Notes: generated by a model not told the origin, from the letters alone. Shown: positions 37,563 through 46,770, numbered from the stretch's first letter. The stretch: 64,000 nucleotides of DNA from Candidatus Rhabdochlamydia oedothoracis (GCF_019453995.1 NZ_CP075587.1:434001-498000); one strand, 5' to 3'. Program-made: numbers and translations.

Positions 37563-37960
37563 TCAGAGCAATTTACGAAGATCCGCCTGAAGCAAAGCAA
37601 AAGTCAAAACGGATCGCGAAGGGGAATTTGTTTTTTCTCTCCTTGGATGTGCACCTCTAAAAATCCCTGCATCAGACCTTCTTTCAATTCACCTTTTGTG
37701 AAAGAAACCACATCAGCAATCGCCTTTCCATATTCTGTCTGAGATTCCCCTTGAGAAGAAATTTTTGCTAGAAAAAATCGGCATTACAGAGGAGAGCACT
37801 CCATTGTCAGGGGGCTACTTGGCCTAGAAAATGCAAAGAGGATGCTACGAGTCCCGTTTCTTCTTGTAATTCGCGCAGAGCTGCTTCTTGTAAATCCACT
37901 CCTCCTCTAGGAAGCTCTAGTGCCAAGAGCGAGGGGCATACCGATAGATTACAATCAATG
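37563..37960 (-). pseudogene. Nudix hydrolase remnant (ADP-ribose pyrophosphatase-like)
   Basis: In shifting frames the minus strand reads LELPRGGVDLQEAALRELQE, ETGLVASSLHFLGQVAP, then SQGESQTEYGKAIADVVSFT, LKEGLMQGFLEV and IPLRDPF. One inserted T would continue it as LTFALLQADLRKLL to a TGA at 37563. The Nudix box (GG, REL, EETGL) is shortened by about three residues and lacks its first Glu. There are at least two frameshifts, and the N terminus is replaced by IS1634 sequence at 37960. Confidence 0.75.
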
Positions 37961-37964
37961 CTAT

Positions 37965-38400
37965 ACGGCCAAGGTAAAACCGGTAAACACTTTATATGCT
38001 CCGTGAACCAAAAGACTTGTTGTATCAAGATGGTTTTTAGGGTCCAGTAAATCATTGTCTAAAGCAACACCAAAAGCTACTGCAGCGAATAGCTTGGCTT
38101 GGCGCCGTAATCTGCAATATCGTCGAGTGCATGCCCTAGTATATAGTGGTTCCGATTCAATCGCATAGAAAAATATAGGATTAACGACAAGTTTCAAGTC
38201 GTTGACTTAAATCCCATTAAGTTAGCCGTTTGAATTAGCACTACTATATATTCTGTGATATCTTTAGCTTCGAATTCTGGGCTTAAAAGCCTTTCTATCG
38301 GCTTAGTTTCAAAAAACTGATGAGTCAAATAAAGCCTTCTATTCGTAAAACCTAATCCATTTATAATCATAGCAACCGCAGCTATGCCAGAACTGACTTT
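37965..38400 (-). pseudogene. IS1634 family transposase N-terminal remnant, split by a MITE
   Basis: Reading leftward: AAVAMIINGLGFTNRRLYLT and FFETKPIERLLSPEFEAKDI, then the MITE, then LGHALDDIADYGA and KLFAAVAFGVALDNDLLDPK, HLDTTSLLVHGAY. These are the DUF4277 and early catalytic parts of IS1634 transposases. A frameshift after DYGA and loss of the C-terminal half make it dead. Confidence 0.75.
38140..38250. mobile_element. 111-bp MITE made from the ends of IS630-A (copy 2)
   Basis: Same build and length as 3668-3778, with about ten differences between the two copies. Closer to the present IS630-A ends (TAGTGGTTCCGATTCAATCG, ACAAGTTTCAAGTCGTTGAC). Inserted at TA inside the IS1634 remnant. 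Confidence 0.9.
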
Positions 38401-38550
38401 TCTTTGCTGATAACAGAAGATAAAAACTCTTTATGATCAACAAAGACCTAGCTGGAAAAAATATTTAGAGTCTTCTAGTAAAGGAGTCATAGAATACATA
38501 CAAGAAATCATTTAAGCGGGCTGTATAACCATTTTTACAATGATTGCGTT
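38401..38550. other. Gap between the IS1634 remnant and msrB
   Basis: Contains a 28-codon plus-strand open tail ending TAA at 38513-38515 (YDQQRPSWKKYLESSSKGVI), which looks like the C terminus of a lost gene. Nothing else is recognised. Confidence 0.3.
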
Positions 38551-39000
38551 TTAGCCAGTTGTTTCTTCAAAATGCAATGCTTCTGAGTTTAGGCAATATC
38601 TTTTGCCCGTTGGTTTGGGTCCATCATCAAAGAGATGTCCCAGATGTCCATCGCATCTACTACAGAGGACCTCTGTCCTTGTGCTAAATAAACTGGTGTC
38701 TTTTTGATAACTGAGGTTTTCTTCTATAATCGGCGCCCAAAAACTAGGCCATCCTGTTCCTGAATCGTATTTGGTATCTGAACTAAAAAGAGGAAGAGAG
38801 CAGCCTGCACAAAAATAAATCCCTTGTTTTTTTAGGTTATAGTACTTATTGTGGAAAGCATTTTCTGTTCCTTTTCGCCTAAGAATGTCGTATTGGTCAA
38901 CGGAGAGCTTTTTTCTCCATTCTTGATCTGTTAAAAGAACCTTTTCTCCATCAAAATGATCTAAAGACAAGAGATCCTCCTTGTGAACGATAGTACTCAT
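38551..39000 (-). CDS. msrB: Peptide-methionine (R)-S-oxide reductase MsrB
   Basis: 149 aa; repairs oxidised methionine with thioredoxin. It shows KYDSGTGWPSFW, the zinc-site pairs CAGC and CSRC, HLGHLFDDGPKPTGKRYCLN with the catalytic Cys, and a short tail. Start at the ATG ending at 39000. Confidence 0.95.
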   Translation of the reverse strand: MSTIVHKEDLLSLDHFDGEKVLLTDQEWRKKLSVDQYDILRRKGTENAFHNKYYNLKKQGIYFCAGCSLPLFSSDTKYDSGTGWPSFWAPIIEENLSYQKDTSLFSTRTEVLCSRCDGHLGHLFDDGPKPTGKRYCLNSEALHFEETTG

Positions 39001-39282
39001 TATTAAACAATTAAAATTGCATTTCTTGTTTTTAACTTAAATTAAAAATAGGTGTCAATGAATTGTTTGTACGCAGTTTTTTATTATTTTTTTGTATAAA
39101 TTTTGATAAATAATTATGATTTTTTGTTTTTAAATGATAAAAATATAAAAAAATTACGATTTATTAAATAAAACTACGATTTTTTATTGAATAAAAACTT
39201 TCTTCCTGAGAATGTGAAAATTATAGGGGTTAATATATTGAGCCTACTATAGGACTTACAATTAACAGGAGGAATCTTTTTT

Positions 39283-39591
39283 ATGGCCACAAGAAAGACG
39301 GCAACTAAAAAAAGAACAGCTAAAAGCAAAACAACTAGGAAAGCAGCTCCAAAAAGAGCTAAAGCTAAAAGCAAAACAACTAGGAAAGCAGCTCCAAAAA
39401 GAGCTAAAGCTAAAAGCAAAACAACTAGGAAAGCAGCTCCAAAAAGAGCTAAAGCTACTAGAAGAAAATCTGCAAAGAGCACTAGCACCAAAAAAAGAAA
39501 AACCATATCTAGAAGAAGAAAAAAACCTTCTTTTTCCATGTTGGGTAGAAGCACAACAGGTGGTGAAGATTTAGGTCATCTTTACAGCTAA
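39283..39591 (+). CDS. Histone H1-like protein (Hc2/HctB-like)
   Basis: 102 aa, about half Lys, Arg and Ala; predicted to bind and condense DNA, as HctB does during the change to elementary bodies. Residues about 13-57 are three exact copies of a 15-residue unit (AKSKTTRKAAPKRAK in one register). The end is SRRRKKPSFSMLGRSTTGGE and then DLGHLYS, which is not histone-like. AGGAGG precedes the ATG by 11 bases, and a strong terminator follows. Expression late in development is expected from the family, but no clear promoter is visible in the very AT-rich 280-base gap upstream (39001-39282). Confidence 0.82.
   Translation: MATRKTATKKRTAKSKTTRKAAPKRAKAKSKTTRKAAPKRAKAKSKTTRKAAPKRAKATRRKSAKSTSTKKRKTISRRRKKPSFSMLGRSTTGGEDLGHLYS
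39319..39453 (+). repeat. Three exact 45-bp tandem repeats in the histone-like gene
   Basis: Unit starts GCTAAAAGCAAAACAACTAG and repeats with no base change three times, in frame (15 codons each). Identity at synonymous positions shows recent duplication or ongoing conversion. Confidence 0.95.
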
Positions 39592-39597
39592 CTTTTT

Positions 39598-39636
39598 AAA
39601 GATAACCTCGAGATAAATTTTTTCGAGGTTATCTTT
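39598..39636 (+). terminator. Terminator of the histone-like gene
   Basis: AAAGATAACCTCGA and TTCGAGGTTATCTTT form a stem of about 14 bp around GATAAATTTT. The IS30 right end begins at the very next base (39637). Confidence 0.85.
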
Positions 39637-40335
39637 GGCCCTTTCAACCTCGAAGTGCACAAAAAAGAACATATAAATACTTGAAAAAACATCTATTGTG
39701 CACCCGAGCATAGCATGTTTGTAGATAATCTCCTAAACACTTCTAGTGGAGTTTCGAAGTTGAGAGCCTTTCTAGGTCTGTTATTTAGTATAAGTTTCCA
39801 CCCTTTCCATATCCTTGGAAGTTGTATCTAAAAAGCTTTGTGTTTTAGGAAAATATTGCCTAACTAGTCCGTTTGTATGCTCATTTAAGCCTCTTTCCCA
39901 AGAATGGTAGGGCGTTGCAAAGTAGAAGTCTGTCTCTAGCTCGAAACTAACCATTTGGTGATAGGCAAATTCTTTTCCGTTGTCTGCTGTTAATGTGTGT
40001 ACAAAATCTTTGATAGGTTTAAGTTGTTCAATTAACGCTTGACTTACTTCCTCTGCAGTTTTATGAGAAACTTTGGCGAGCTTAGTTAGCTTGGAAGTTC
40101 TTTCTACCATTGATACAATTACGCCTTTATGTCCTGCCCCTATGACTGTATCTAGTTCCCAGTCTCCTAAACGAGTCTTTTTTTCTACAATACAAGGCCG
40201 TTGCTTAATATCTATACGACCAGGCATGTTCCCTCTTCCAGAAGCTCCCTTTCTCTGCTTGTTATATTTTTTCCCTCGATGACGGAGCTCTCTATAAAGC
40301 TGTCCTCCCTGTCGTTTATCTTTCCAGATATGATT

Positions 40336-41446
40336 ATATACTAGTGCCGATTCAAACGGCTAGCTTAATGGGATTTAAGTCAACGACTTGAAACTTGTCG
40401 TTTATCCTACATTTCAAAATATCTGTTATTTTCGGTATCTCTTCTAAGAAGAATCCTCTAATTGCCTGAAAAAAAGTCACCGACGTTTCGTAATATCGAT
40501 TGTATACCTTCTTTTCCTTTAAGATCTTCCACAAGCGTTCAATAGGATTCAAATTCGGCGAATAAGGAGGGAGATAGTGCACTTTAATCCTAGAAGACAT
40601 CAGAAACTCTTCTAGTTTCTTATTTTTGTTTGATCTTGCATTATCCAAAATTACATGAATAATTCGAGCCTCTGTCTGTTTTTCTAGCTTCTTGAAAAAA
40701 TCGAGCATTGCATCGGCATCAACTGTCTTATATTCCTCTGTAAAAATCTTCATTCCTGTCAGGCAAAGAGCTCCAGCAAAATGCAATCGCAATTGTTTCC
40801 CGGATGTCTGCAAAGTCTTTTGAACGCCTTTTTTGATCCATCCACATACGGCTTGGGACTGATGTTCAGGATGCACAGCATCTATGAAATAGATCTCTTC
40901 ATCAGGGTTTAAGGTCTCCTTTAAAGCCCTATATTGTTCTATGAAAATTCGTTGTTTTTCAGGATCTAATTTCCCAGGAATCTTTTTAGGACGTTTATAA
41001 ACAAATCCGTGCTGTATGAGCCAATCTGTCATGCCACTTCGGGAATATTTTATCCCATATTGCTCATGCACATAAGCTATGATCCCTTTGACTTTAAGAT
41101 AGGTCTTTTCATGTAGGTGTTTTAGTAGAGACTCTTTTTGGTCTTGTGAAAGTTTTGATTTGCTACCGCCTCGAGGGCTACTTCCAGTTTTATTTTCGGA
41201 ATCATATTCTCTGAGGTATTTCTGAACAGTGATAGGGCTTATCCGGAGTGTTTTAGCAAGATTTTTTGTTGAGATACCCTCATCATAGCCCAAAATTACA
41301 CAAAGCCTATTCCGTTCAGAATAGTCTTTTGGATGCTTTAACTTGTGTTCTAAGTCAGCTCTCTGGCTAGGGATCAGTTTTTTCATACTCAATAGCTTAA
41401 CACAAAACAAAATATTTTTCTATACGATTGAATCGGAACCACTATA
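40336..41446 (-). mobile_element. IS630-A element, copy 3 (inside IS30)
   Basis: Complete copy in minus orientation with TA at both joints (GATTATA on the left and CTATAGATGG on the right). Younger than the IS30 it splits. Confidence 0.93.
40352..41386 (-). CDS. IS630 family DDE transposase (type A, copy 3)
   Basis: 344 aa, intact. Its translation is the same as copy 1 at 28171-29205. Confidence 0.95.
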   Translation of the reverse strand: MKKLIPSQRADLEHKLKHPKDYSERNRLCVILGYDEGISTKNLAKTLRISPITVQKYLREYDSENKTGSSPRGGSKSKLSQDQKESLLKHLHEKTYLKVKGIIAYVHEQYGIKYSRSGMTDWLIQHGFVYKRPKKIPGKLDPEKQRIFIEQYRALKETLNPDEEIYFIDAVHPEHQSQAVCGWIKKGVQKTLQTSGKQLRLHFAGALCLTGMKIFTEEYKTVDADAMLDFFKKLEKQTEARIIHVILDNARSNKNKKLEEFLMSSRIKVHYLPPYSPNLNPIERLWKILKEKKVYNRYYETSVTFFQAIRGFFLEEIPKITDILKCRINDKFQVVDLNPIKLAV

Positions 41447-41885
41447 GATGGTCTCATGACTAACATGTTCTTTACCATGTCTTTTAAGCCATCCGGATAT
41501 TTGTATAGGGCTCCATTGCAACTTGATTTTTTCTTCAATACGGGTAACTATTTGAGGAGTCATTTTTTTATTGGGCTGAGAATTTTTTCTAAGAAATGCT
41601 TTTTCTTGAGCTTGCTGATGACGGTATCCTCGTTGCCCTTTATTTCTCTTAAGTTCCCTACTAATAGTGCTATGATGAACTTTTAGAATGTTTGCTATTG
41701 AGCTAGATGTATCTCCTCTAGCTTTTAAAATATAAATCTGACATCTTTGGTCATAGGTTAGGTGATGGTAGCCTTTAGGCAAGGTCTCTCCTTGTGTTTG
41801 ATTGTTAAAAATCACAATAGAGATTCTTTCATCGCCTGCCTATTCTTTTTTTAATTCTTCTGTGCACTTCAAACTTGAAAAGACT

Positions 41886-42428
41886 TTTTAAAAAAAATTG
41901 GTTGGCGAGGTCAGAAAAAGCAGTGGTCGGAAAGAGAAAACAAGCTTTGTAATTATTGATGCTCAAAGTGTTAAAAATACTGATAAAGCGGAAAAGATAA
42001 GGATATGATGCAGGGAAAAAAATATCAGGAATAAAAAGACATATAGCAGTCGATAGCCAAGGGCTTCCTCATGCGATTCACATTACCACCGCTAATATCA
42101 CTGACAGAAATGGGTGTATAGAAGCATTTTCACTACATAAAAACCATTTGTTCGGTGTAAAAAATGTTTTAGCAGATGGAGGATATTCTGGAGAAAAATT
42201 TGCAAAGAGTGTGCAGGAGATATTAGGATGTATAGTAGAAATAGCCAAAAGAAATACACTTCATACTTTTACAGTTATTCCCAAAAGATGGGTTGTAGAG
42301 CGTTCTTTTGCGTGGATAGAAAAATGTTGCAGGCTATGGAAAAATTGCGAAAGAAAACTACATACAAGCCTGAATATGGTGGTTCTTGCTTTTATTGCTC
42401 TACTTTTGAAAAGATTTTAAACAGGCTC
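41886..42428 (+). mobile_element. IS1031-like element, 3' two thirds
   Basis: Starts inside the element at the KKLVGEVR-equivalent sequence, next to the IS30 left end, and runs to the terminal repeat TTTTAAACAGGCTC at 42428. It contains IIDAQSVKNTD (catalytic Asp), VLADGGYSGEKFAKS and PKRWVVERSFAWIEKC, but the frames are broken. The left end was probably lost in the IS30 event. Confidence 0.8.
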
Positions 42429-42831
42429 TGAAAAATGTAATCGAGGACGTAGTGAGATAAGAGAAGTATGGGCGACTGAGAAATTAGATTGGTTACCTCA
42501 GCGTCAGATTTGGAAGAAGCTGCATAGCTTGATATGCGTAAAAGTACAGAAGAAATCGCAAGAGAGGAATAGCTGTGAAATTCGGTATTTTATTTCAAGT
42601 CTACCTGCTAACGCAGAACGTCTTGCAAAGGAAGTGCGTAATCACTGGAGCATCGAAAACAAATTGCATTGGCAACTTGATGTTAATTTCCGAGAGGATT
42701 TAAGTCGTATTAGAAAAGGAAATGGAGCTGAAAATCTATCTATAGTTCGATGGGCTACTTTGAATCTTTTACAAAAAGATAAGACAAGCAAGGTCAGTTT
42801 ACCAGGGCAAACGCATGAAGATTTTGCTTGA
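42429..42831 (+). pseudogene. ISAs1 family transposase C-terminal fragment
   Basis: Reads REVWATEKLDWLPQRQIWKK, RYFISSLPANAERLAKEVRN, HWSIENKLHWQLDVNFREDL and ENLSIVRWATLNLLQKDK, the C-terminal signature of ISAs1-type transposases with the catalytic Glu in HWSIENKLHW. The N-terminal half is missing, cut at the IS1031-like end. Confidence 0.85.
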
Positions 42832-42882
42832 TAATTGAGAGATAAAAAATGATTCTGGCTCCTTTTTCATAAGGAGTATAAA

Positions 42883-43018
42883 ATGGAAGGATTCATTCAT
42901 TCTTCATCTATTATGATGCATTTTTTGAAATTACCAGACCCAAGAAAGACGCGCAATCAAATATGATAGCCTTCATGATATTATCAGCACATCTATGCAT
43001 CATGTCGTAAAGATTATT
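42883..43018 (+). pseudogene. ISAs1 family 5' fragment
   Basis: Begins MEGFIHSSSIMMHFLKLPDP and continues RKTRNQ, the N terminus of an ISAs1 transposase, then a stop and shifted LHDII residues. The spacer at 42832-42882 is the inter-element end. It is separate from the C-terminal piece just upstream, so two ISAs1 copies once lay side by side. Confidence 0.65.
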
Positions 43019-43957
43019 TATAGTTATTTAAAATATTATTGATAAAGTTGTATATTTTTCTCCAACAAAATATATGGAGGTAGAGAAATGCCTAAACCAT
43101 TATTCAATGGATCTAAGAAAACGAGTGCTTCAATACCTAGAAGAAAATAACGACAAAATGAAGGCCAGCCAGCTATTTCAAGTTGGGATTGCAACTGTCT
43201 ACCGATGGGTAAAGCGTAAGAAACAAAGAGGAAACGTAGAACCTCTAAAAAAGAAAAGCACTTATAAGAAAATTGATGATCAGAGATTAATCGCTTATGT
43301 AGAAAAAAACCCCGATCATTTTTTATCAGAGATTGCAAAGCATTTTGGTTTGACTTTGCAAGCAATCTTTTACGCTTTGAAAAGACTCAAGATCACAAGA
43401 AAAAAAAGATTGCGTTTTATAAGGAAAGGAATGCGGAAGCAAGAGCGGAATATCTAAAAAAGATAGAAGCAATTTCTCCTGAAAAAAGGGTCTATTTGGA
43501 TCAGAGCGGAATCAGTCAATATGTGCATAGGCAATATGCGAGGAGCGCGAGGGGAAAACAAATATTTGGAGGAATTTCAGGAAAACGATTTGGTAGACAG
43601 AGTGTAATTTCGGCACTACAAGGGAAGAAATTGCTGGCACCGATGTGTTTTGAAGGAACTTGCAATACGGATCTATTTAATGTATGGCTAAAACAGGAAT
43701 TGATTCCAAATTTGACTCATGGCCAAGTTTTGATTCTCGATAACGCGAGCTTTCATAAATCAAAGACAACTAGAACATTGATAGAGGAAAGTGGATACGA
43801 AATGCTCTTTCTCCCGCCTTATTCACCGGACTTAAATCCTATCGAAAAATATTGGGCCAATATGAAAACGAAAATCCGAGAACTTTTACCTACTGTAGCT
43901 AATTTATCCGAAGCCTTAGATCAAGCTGTTTTATCAATGTCGATTTAAATAACTATA
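43019..43957 (+). mobile_element. IS630-C element (orfA/orfB type), complete
   Basis: About 940 bp with inverted ends TATAGTTATTTAAAATATTA and, inverted on the right, TATAGTTATTTAAATCGACA, at a TA target. It sits in one unit of the 96-bp duplication. Confidence 0.85.
43074..43948 (+). CDS. IS630 family transposase made from two frames (orfA/orfB)
   Basis: OrfA (to 43457) carries the helix-turn-helix (SMDLRKRVLQYLEENNDKMK, FQVGIATVYRWVKRKK); its start may be the ATG at 43107. OrfB opens in another frame before 43408 and carries VYLDQSGISQYVHRQYARSA (Asp), HGQVLILDNASFHKSKTTR (Asp) and YSPDLNPIEKYWANMK (Glu). The frames overlap at AAAAAAAAG (43400-43408), a good slippery site, so a programmed frameshift is likely, as in many IS630 elements. 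Confidence 0.82.
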
Positions 43958-44107
43958 TTAGATCTGGTAGGTGCAAAGGAAATTCTTCATGCGTAAGCCC
44001 TGGTCAGTTTACGTAAACGGCGCTTCATTGCATCATGTCGTAAAGATTATTTATTAGATCTAGTAGGTGCAAAGGAAATTCTTCATGCGTAAGCCCTGAC
44101 CGCATCC

Positions 44108-44509
44108 CTATGAATCAATCCAATTTTGCTGGGTCCGTAAAACACCTAAAGAGTCTTTAACCGAAGAGTTATACTTAATAAGACGATGTAAAAAGCATAA
44201 CTTAGCAATGTTTAAAAGTTGTTTATTGCTGTGGTTAATTAAATAGATCAATGTATGTAAATAATCGATCCATAAAGAATCGGGCTTATCATTAAGTAGA
44301 TGAGCTAATTGTGTTGTGCTAAAAGGAACTTTTAGAGAAATGCTGGTTTCTGCAATCAGCAAAGGTAAAAGCAGAGCCTGTTTTTTTCTATGGGATTGCA
44401 GAGTATCGTTATAGTGTTCTAAATAATGAGATGCCTTTTTAAGGCTTCTGTGGATTAAAGGATTCGATACAATAGACTTGTAATTCGAAAATTCGTAGCT
44501 TGTAAACAC
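44108..44509 (-). CDS. Unrecognised helical protein
   Basis: 133 aa with a GTG start (44509); the frame is open a little further up to a TAA but holds no ATG. Helix-rich, with Leu-rich segments (ALLLPLLIAETSISLKVPFS, WIDYLHTLIYLINHSNKQLL) but no clear membrane span or signal. It could be the C-terminal part of a longer lost protein, since it lies between IS debris and dnaJ. No domain recognised. Confidence 0.4.
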   Translation of the reverse strand: MFTSYEFSNYKSIVSNPLIHRSLKKASHYLEHYNDTLQSHRKKQALLLPLLIAETSISLKVPFSTTQLAHLLNDKPDSLWIDYLHTLIYLINHSNKQLLNIAKLCFLHRLIKYNSSVKDSLGVLRTQQNWIDS

Positions 44510-44581
44510 AGCTTTTTCAGCTTTGAAGAGATCTAAAAAAGTAACTTATCAAACCTTGAATTAAGATTACAAGCCTTTTAA

Positions 44582-45742
44582 TTATTCCGAAAAAAAAACT
44601 TTAACTTTTTCAGAAAAGTTGCCCTGAAGGGGATTATTACGCTCTGTTTCTAACTCTTGGAATTTTTTTAATAAATCTTTCTGATTACTAGTCAGGCGTA
44701 TGGGTGTTTCGATCAGTAATTTTATAAGCAGGTCACCCTTAGATTTTCCTCGAACATTGGGAAAACCTCCTCCTTTAACTCTTAATATTTTCCCACTTTG
44801 AGTTCCATCAGGGATTGAAATACGAACATTTTCCCCTGTTGGAGTAGGGATCTCTTTTTTACATCCTAATGAGGCTTCTACAAAACTGATAGGAAATTCA
44901 ACGATTACATTATCTCCATCTCTTTGGAAAACATTGTGGGGTTTGACCGTAATGAAGATGTAGAGGTCTCCAGCAGGGCCACCTCTTTCACCTACATCAC
45001 CGTATTCAGACATGCGAAGACGCATCCCGGTATCAACACCAGCTGGTATTTTGATAGGAACTGTTTGCTTCTTCTTTACTCTGCCTGTTCCATGGCATGT
45101 TTTGCATGGATCGGTAATTGTTTTCCCCTGTCCATAACATTGATGACACACGCTTGACATGCTAAAAAAGCCGCGAGTCTGGTGAATTTGACCACATCCT
45201 CGGCAAGCAGGGCATTTTTTAACCCCATTAGCTGAAGCAGCTCCTAATCCATTACATGTGTTGCAGCATACATAATTGGTAACGCTAGCTTCCTTTTCTA
45301 CCCCTTTTACAGCTTCTTCAAAAGAGAGTGTGACATTTATTTTTTTACTTGCTCCTTGTTGACCCCCTGCTTCTTCAGACCCCCCCCCTCCAAAAAAGGA
45401 ATCAAAAACAGAATCATTACCACCACCACCACCAAAGGCGTGCATGAACGTACGCAGCGCTTCTTCCATAGAAGAAAAACTACCAGCACCACCTGAAGAA
45501 GATCCAAATCCTGCTGCTCTTGGATCATGGGTGCCATATTGATCGTAATGGCGTCTTTTTTCTTCGTCTCCTAGGATTTCGTAAGCTTGAGAGATTTTTT
45601 TGAACTTTTCTGTAGCTTCGGGATTTCCTTGGTTTTTATCAGGATGGTACTGAAGAGCATTTTTGCGATAAGCCGCTTTAATTTCTTCCTGGGTGGCATC
45701 GCGAGATATACCCAGCTCTTTATAATAATCGGAACTACTCAT
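44582..45742 (-). CDS. dnaJ: Chaperone protein DnaJ
   Basis: 386 aa Hsp40 co-chaperone of DnaK. J domain with HPD at residues 33-35 ([10 protein letters not shown]), Gly/Phe- and Gly/Ser-rich linker, four CxxCxGxG zinc repeats ([32 protein letters not shown]), and C-terminal substrate domains with [20 protein letters not shown]. No CIRCE element is seen upstream. Order dnaJ-rpsU-tsaB-lon equals C. trachomatis CT341-CT344. Confidence 0.97.
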   Translation of the reverse strand: MSSSDYYKELGISRDATQEEIKAAYRKNALQYHPDKNQGNPEATEKFKKISQAYEILGDEEKRRHYDQYGTHDPRAAGFGSSSGGAGSFSSMEEALRTFMHAFGGGGGNDSVFDSFFGGGGSEEAGGQQGASKKINVTLSFEEAVKGVEKEASVTNYVCCNTCNGLGAASANGVKKCPACRGCGQIHQTRGFFSMSSVCHQCYGQGKTITDPCKTCHGTGRVKKKQTVPIKIPAGVDTGMRLRMSEYGDVGERGGPAGDLYIFITVKPHNVFQRDGDNVIVEFPISFVEASLGCKKEIPTPTGENVRISIPDGTQSGKILRVKGGGFPNVRGKSKGDLLIKLLIETPIRLTSNQKDLLKKFQELETERNNPLQGNFSEKVKVFFSE

Positions 45743-45833
45743 AATAAATGGGGTATTTTATGTTTGTAAAAGGCTAGTGTAGCATAAAGGATTGGTTTTC
45801 TGCCAATAATTTAGCAAAAGAGTCTTTAAAGTG

Positions 45834-46028
45834 CTAAAATCCTAAAAACCTTTTGGGTTTTTTATATTTTTGTGCAGCTTTTGATTTTGCTCGGCTTTTT
45901 ACAGAGGGTTTATCATAACAAAGACGTGTTTTAGCGGACTTCATAATGCCTTCTTTATCGACTTTCTTTTTTAAAGCCCTCAAAGCTTTATCAAGAGGTT
46001 CTCCGGTGCGGACTTTAACGCTGGGCAT
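45834..46028 (-). CDS. rpsU: 30S ribosomal protein S21
   Basis: 64 aa from the ATG ending at 46028 ([20 protein letters not shown]); a TTG two codons earlier is ignored. Basic tail [19 protein letters not shown]. Needed for initiation at the anti-Shine-Dalgarno region of 16S rRNA. Usual size. Confidence 0.95.
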   Translation of the reverse strand: MPSVKVRTGEPLDKALRALKKKVDKEGIMKSAKTRLCYDKPSVKSRAKSKAAQKYKKPKRFLGF

Positions 46029-46191
46029 GAACAATTTTTCCTTAAGTTACAAATTAATAATAAGCCAAATCATCTTAAGTTCTTAAAAATTAAGCCAAAG
46101 ATAAAGATCTGTCGGCTCTCTTTTAAGATTTGATATCTAATCATCTTAAGGGAAAATCTGCTTATTTTTCAAATCTAAAAAATCTTAAAGC

Positions 46192-46770
46192 TTATATAGG
46201 AAGGGTATGATGGTAAAATATTTTTTGATTTGGGGAGATATTCTTTAGCAAAGGTAAGAGAGCCTGAGGATTAACAGCAGGTAAATAACGAGGAATAGAA
46301 AGGTCCAATGAGCTCTCAGAAATAATATAATCGCTGCCTGTGATTTTTTTACAAATTTCCAGGTTTTCTATAAATTCAGGATCTGTGCTTTCAAGGAAAT
46401 TTTCCTTTTGCACTCCTTGAATAACTAAAGATCGGCCTGATTTATGGGGTAATAAAAAACTAAAACGACCTAAACGAGGGGGTAGATAAGCTAATGGAGA
46501 GTAAAAAGATTGGTAAACAACCTTTAATCCAAAACTCAAAGTTCTAGCAATAGTTACTCCAACCCTTGTGCCTGTGTAAGAGCCCGGACCTATACCAACG
46601 GCAATTTTATCTATTCTTGGATAGGAAGAAAGAAGACGCTCAATGCTGGGAAAAAAAGACGTAGATAATTGGTTTTCATGTATATAGGAATGGCATGCAC
46701 AGATTATATCTGCTTTTGCAACAGCAATTAAGGCTATCGTGGAGCTGGTATCTAAAATAAGAGTATACAT
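46192..46770 (-). CDS. tsaB: tRNA threonylcarbamoyladenosine biosynthesis protein TsaB
   Basis: 192 aa; a degenerate Kae1/TsaD paralogue of the ASKHA fold that partners TsaD and TsaE in making t6A37 in ANN-decoding tRNAs. It shows LILDTSSTIALIAV, the conserved IAVGIGPGSYTGTRVGVTIA and RTLSFGLKV. Divergent from lon across a 175-base gap. Confidence 0.9.
   Translation of the reverse strand: MYTLILDTSSTIALIAVAKADIICACHSYIHENQLSTSFFPSIERLLSSYPRIDKIAVGIGPGSYTGTRVGVTIARTLSFGLKVVYQSFYSPLAYLPPRLGRFSFLLPHKSGRSLVIQGVQKENFLESTDPEFIENLEICKKITGSDYIISESSLDLSIPRYLPAVNPQALLPLLKNISPNQKIFYHHTLPI

Larger units (their letters stand above)
39637..41885 (-). mobile_element. IS30 family element, copy 3, interrupted by IS630-A
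   Basis: Right end GGCCCTTTCAACC at 39637, left end at 41881-41885 (AGACT). The transposase is in two parts: residues 1-126 at 41420-41815 and the C-terminal part at 39700-40333, split at TA in the codons for ETIYNHIW. One extra A near 39793 also shifts the frame after RVET. Inactive. Confidence 0.9.
42994..44101 (+). repeat. About 96-bp tandem duplication, one copy split by IS630-C
   Basis: GCATCATGTCGTAAAGATTA occurs at 42996 and 44036. The block TAGGTGCAAAGGAAATTCTT and its continuation to GCGTAAGCCCTG occurs at about 43967-44001 and 44062-44097. Taking out the IS630-C at 43019-43957 gives two adjacent copies of the same about 96-bp unit. The unit has a short open frame (RKDYLLDLVGAKEILHA) that I do not recognise. 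Confidence 0.7.

Noticed and set aside
37499-37600. Long N-terminal extension of murJ from a TTG at 37600
   Set aside because: The extra residues lie over the 3' end of a dead Nudix gene and do not resemble any MurJ N terminus.
39319-39453. Regular 45-bp repeats, considered as a CRISPR-like array
   Set aside because: Units are contiguous without spacers, in frame, and encode a histone-like basic protein.
42883-43018. Joining the two ISAs1 pieces into one element
   Set aside because: The C-terminal piece lies upstream of the N-terminal piece in the same orientation, so they come from two copies or from a rearrangement, not from one intact element.
45337-45537. Gly- and Val-rich ORF over the DnaJ linker
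   Set aside because: It follows from the repetitive Gly/Ser-rich coding region of dnaJ in another frame.
44582-46034. Search for a CIRCE element (TTAGCACTC and its inverted half) near dnaJ
   Set aside because: No such inverted repeat is present upstream of dnaJ or rpsU in this window.
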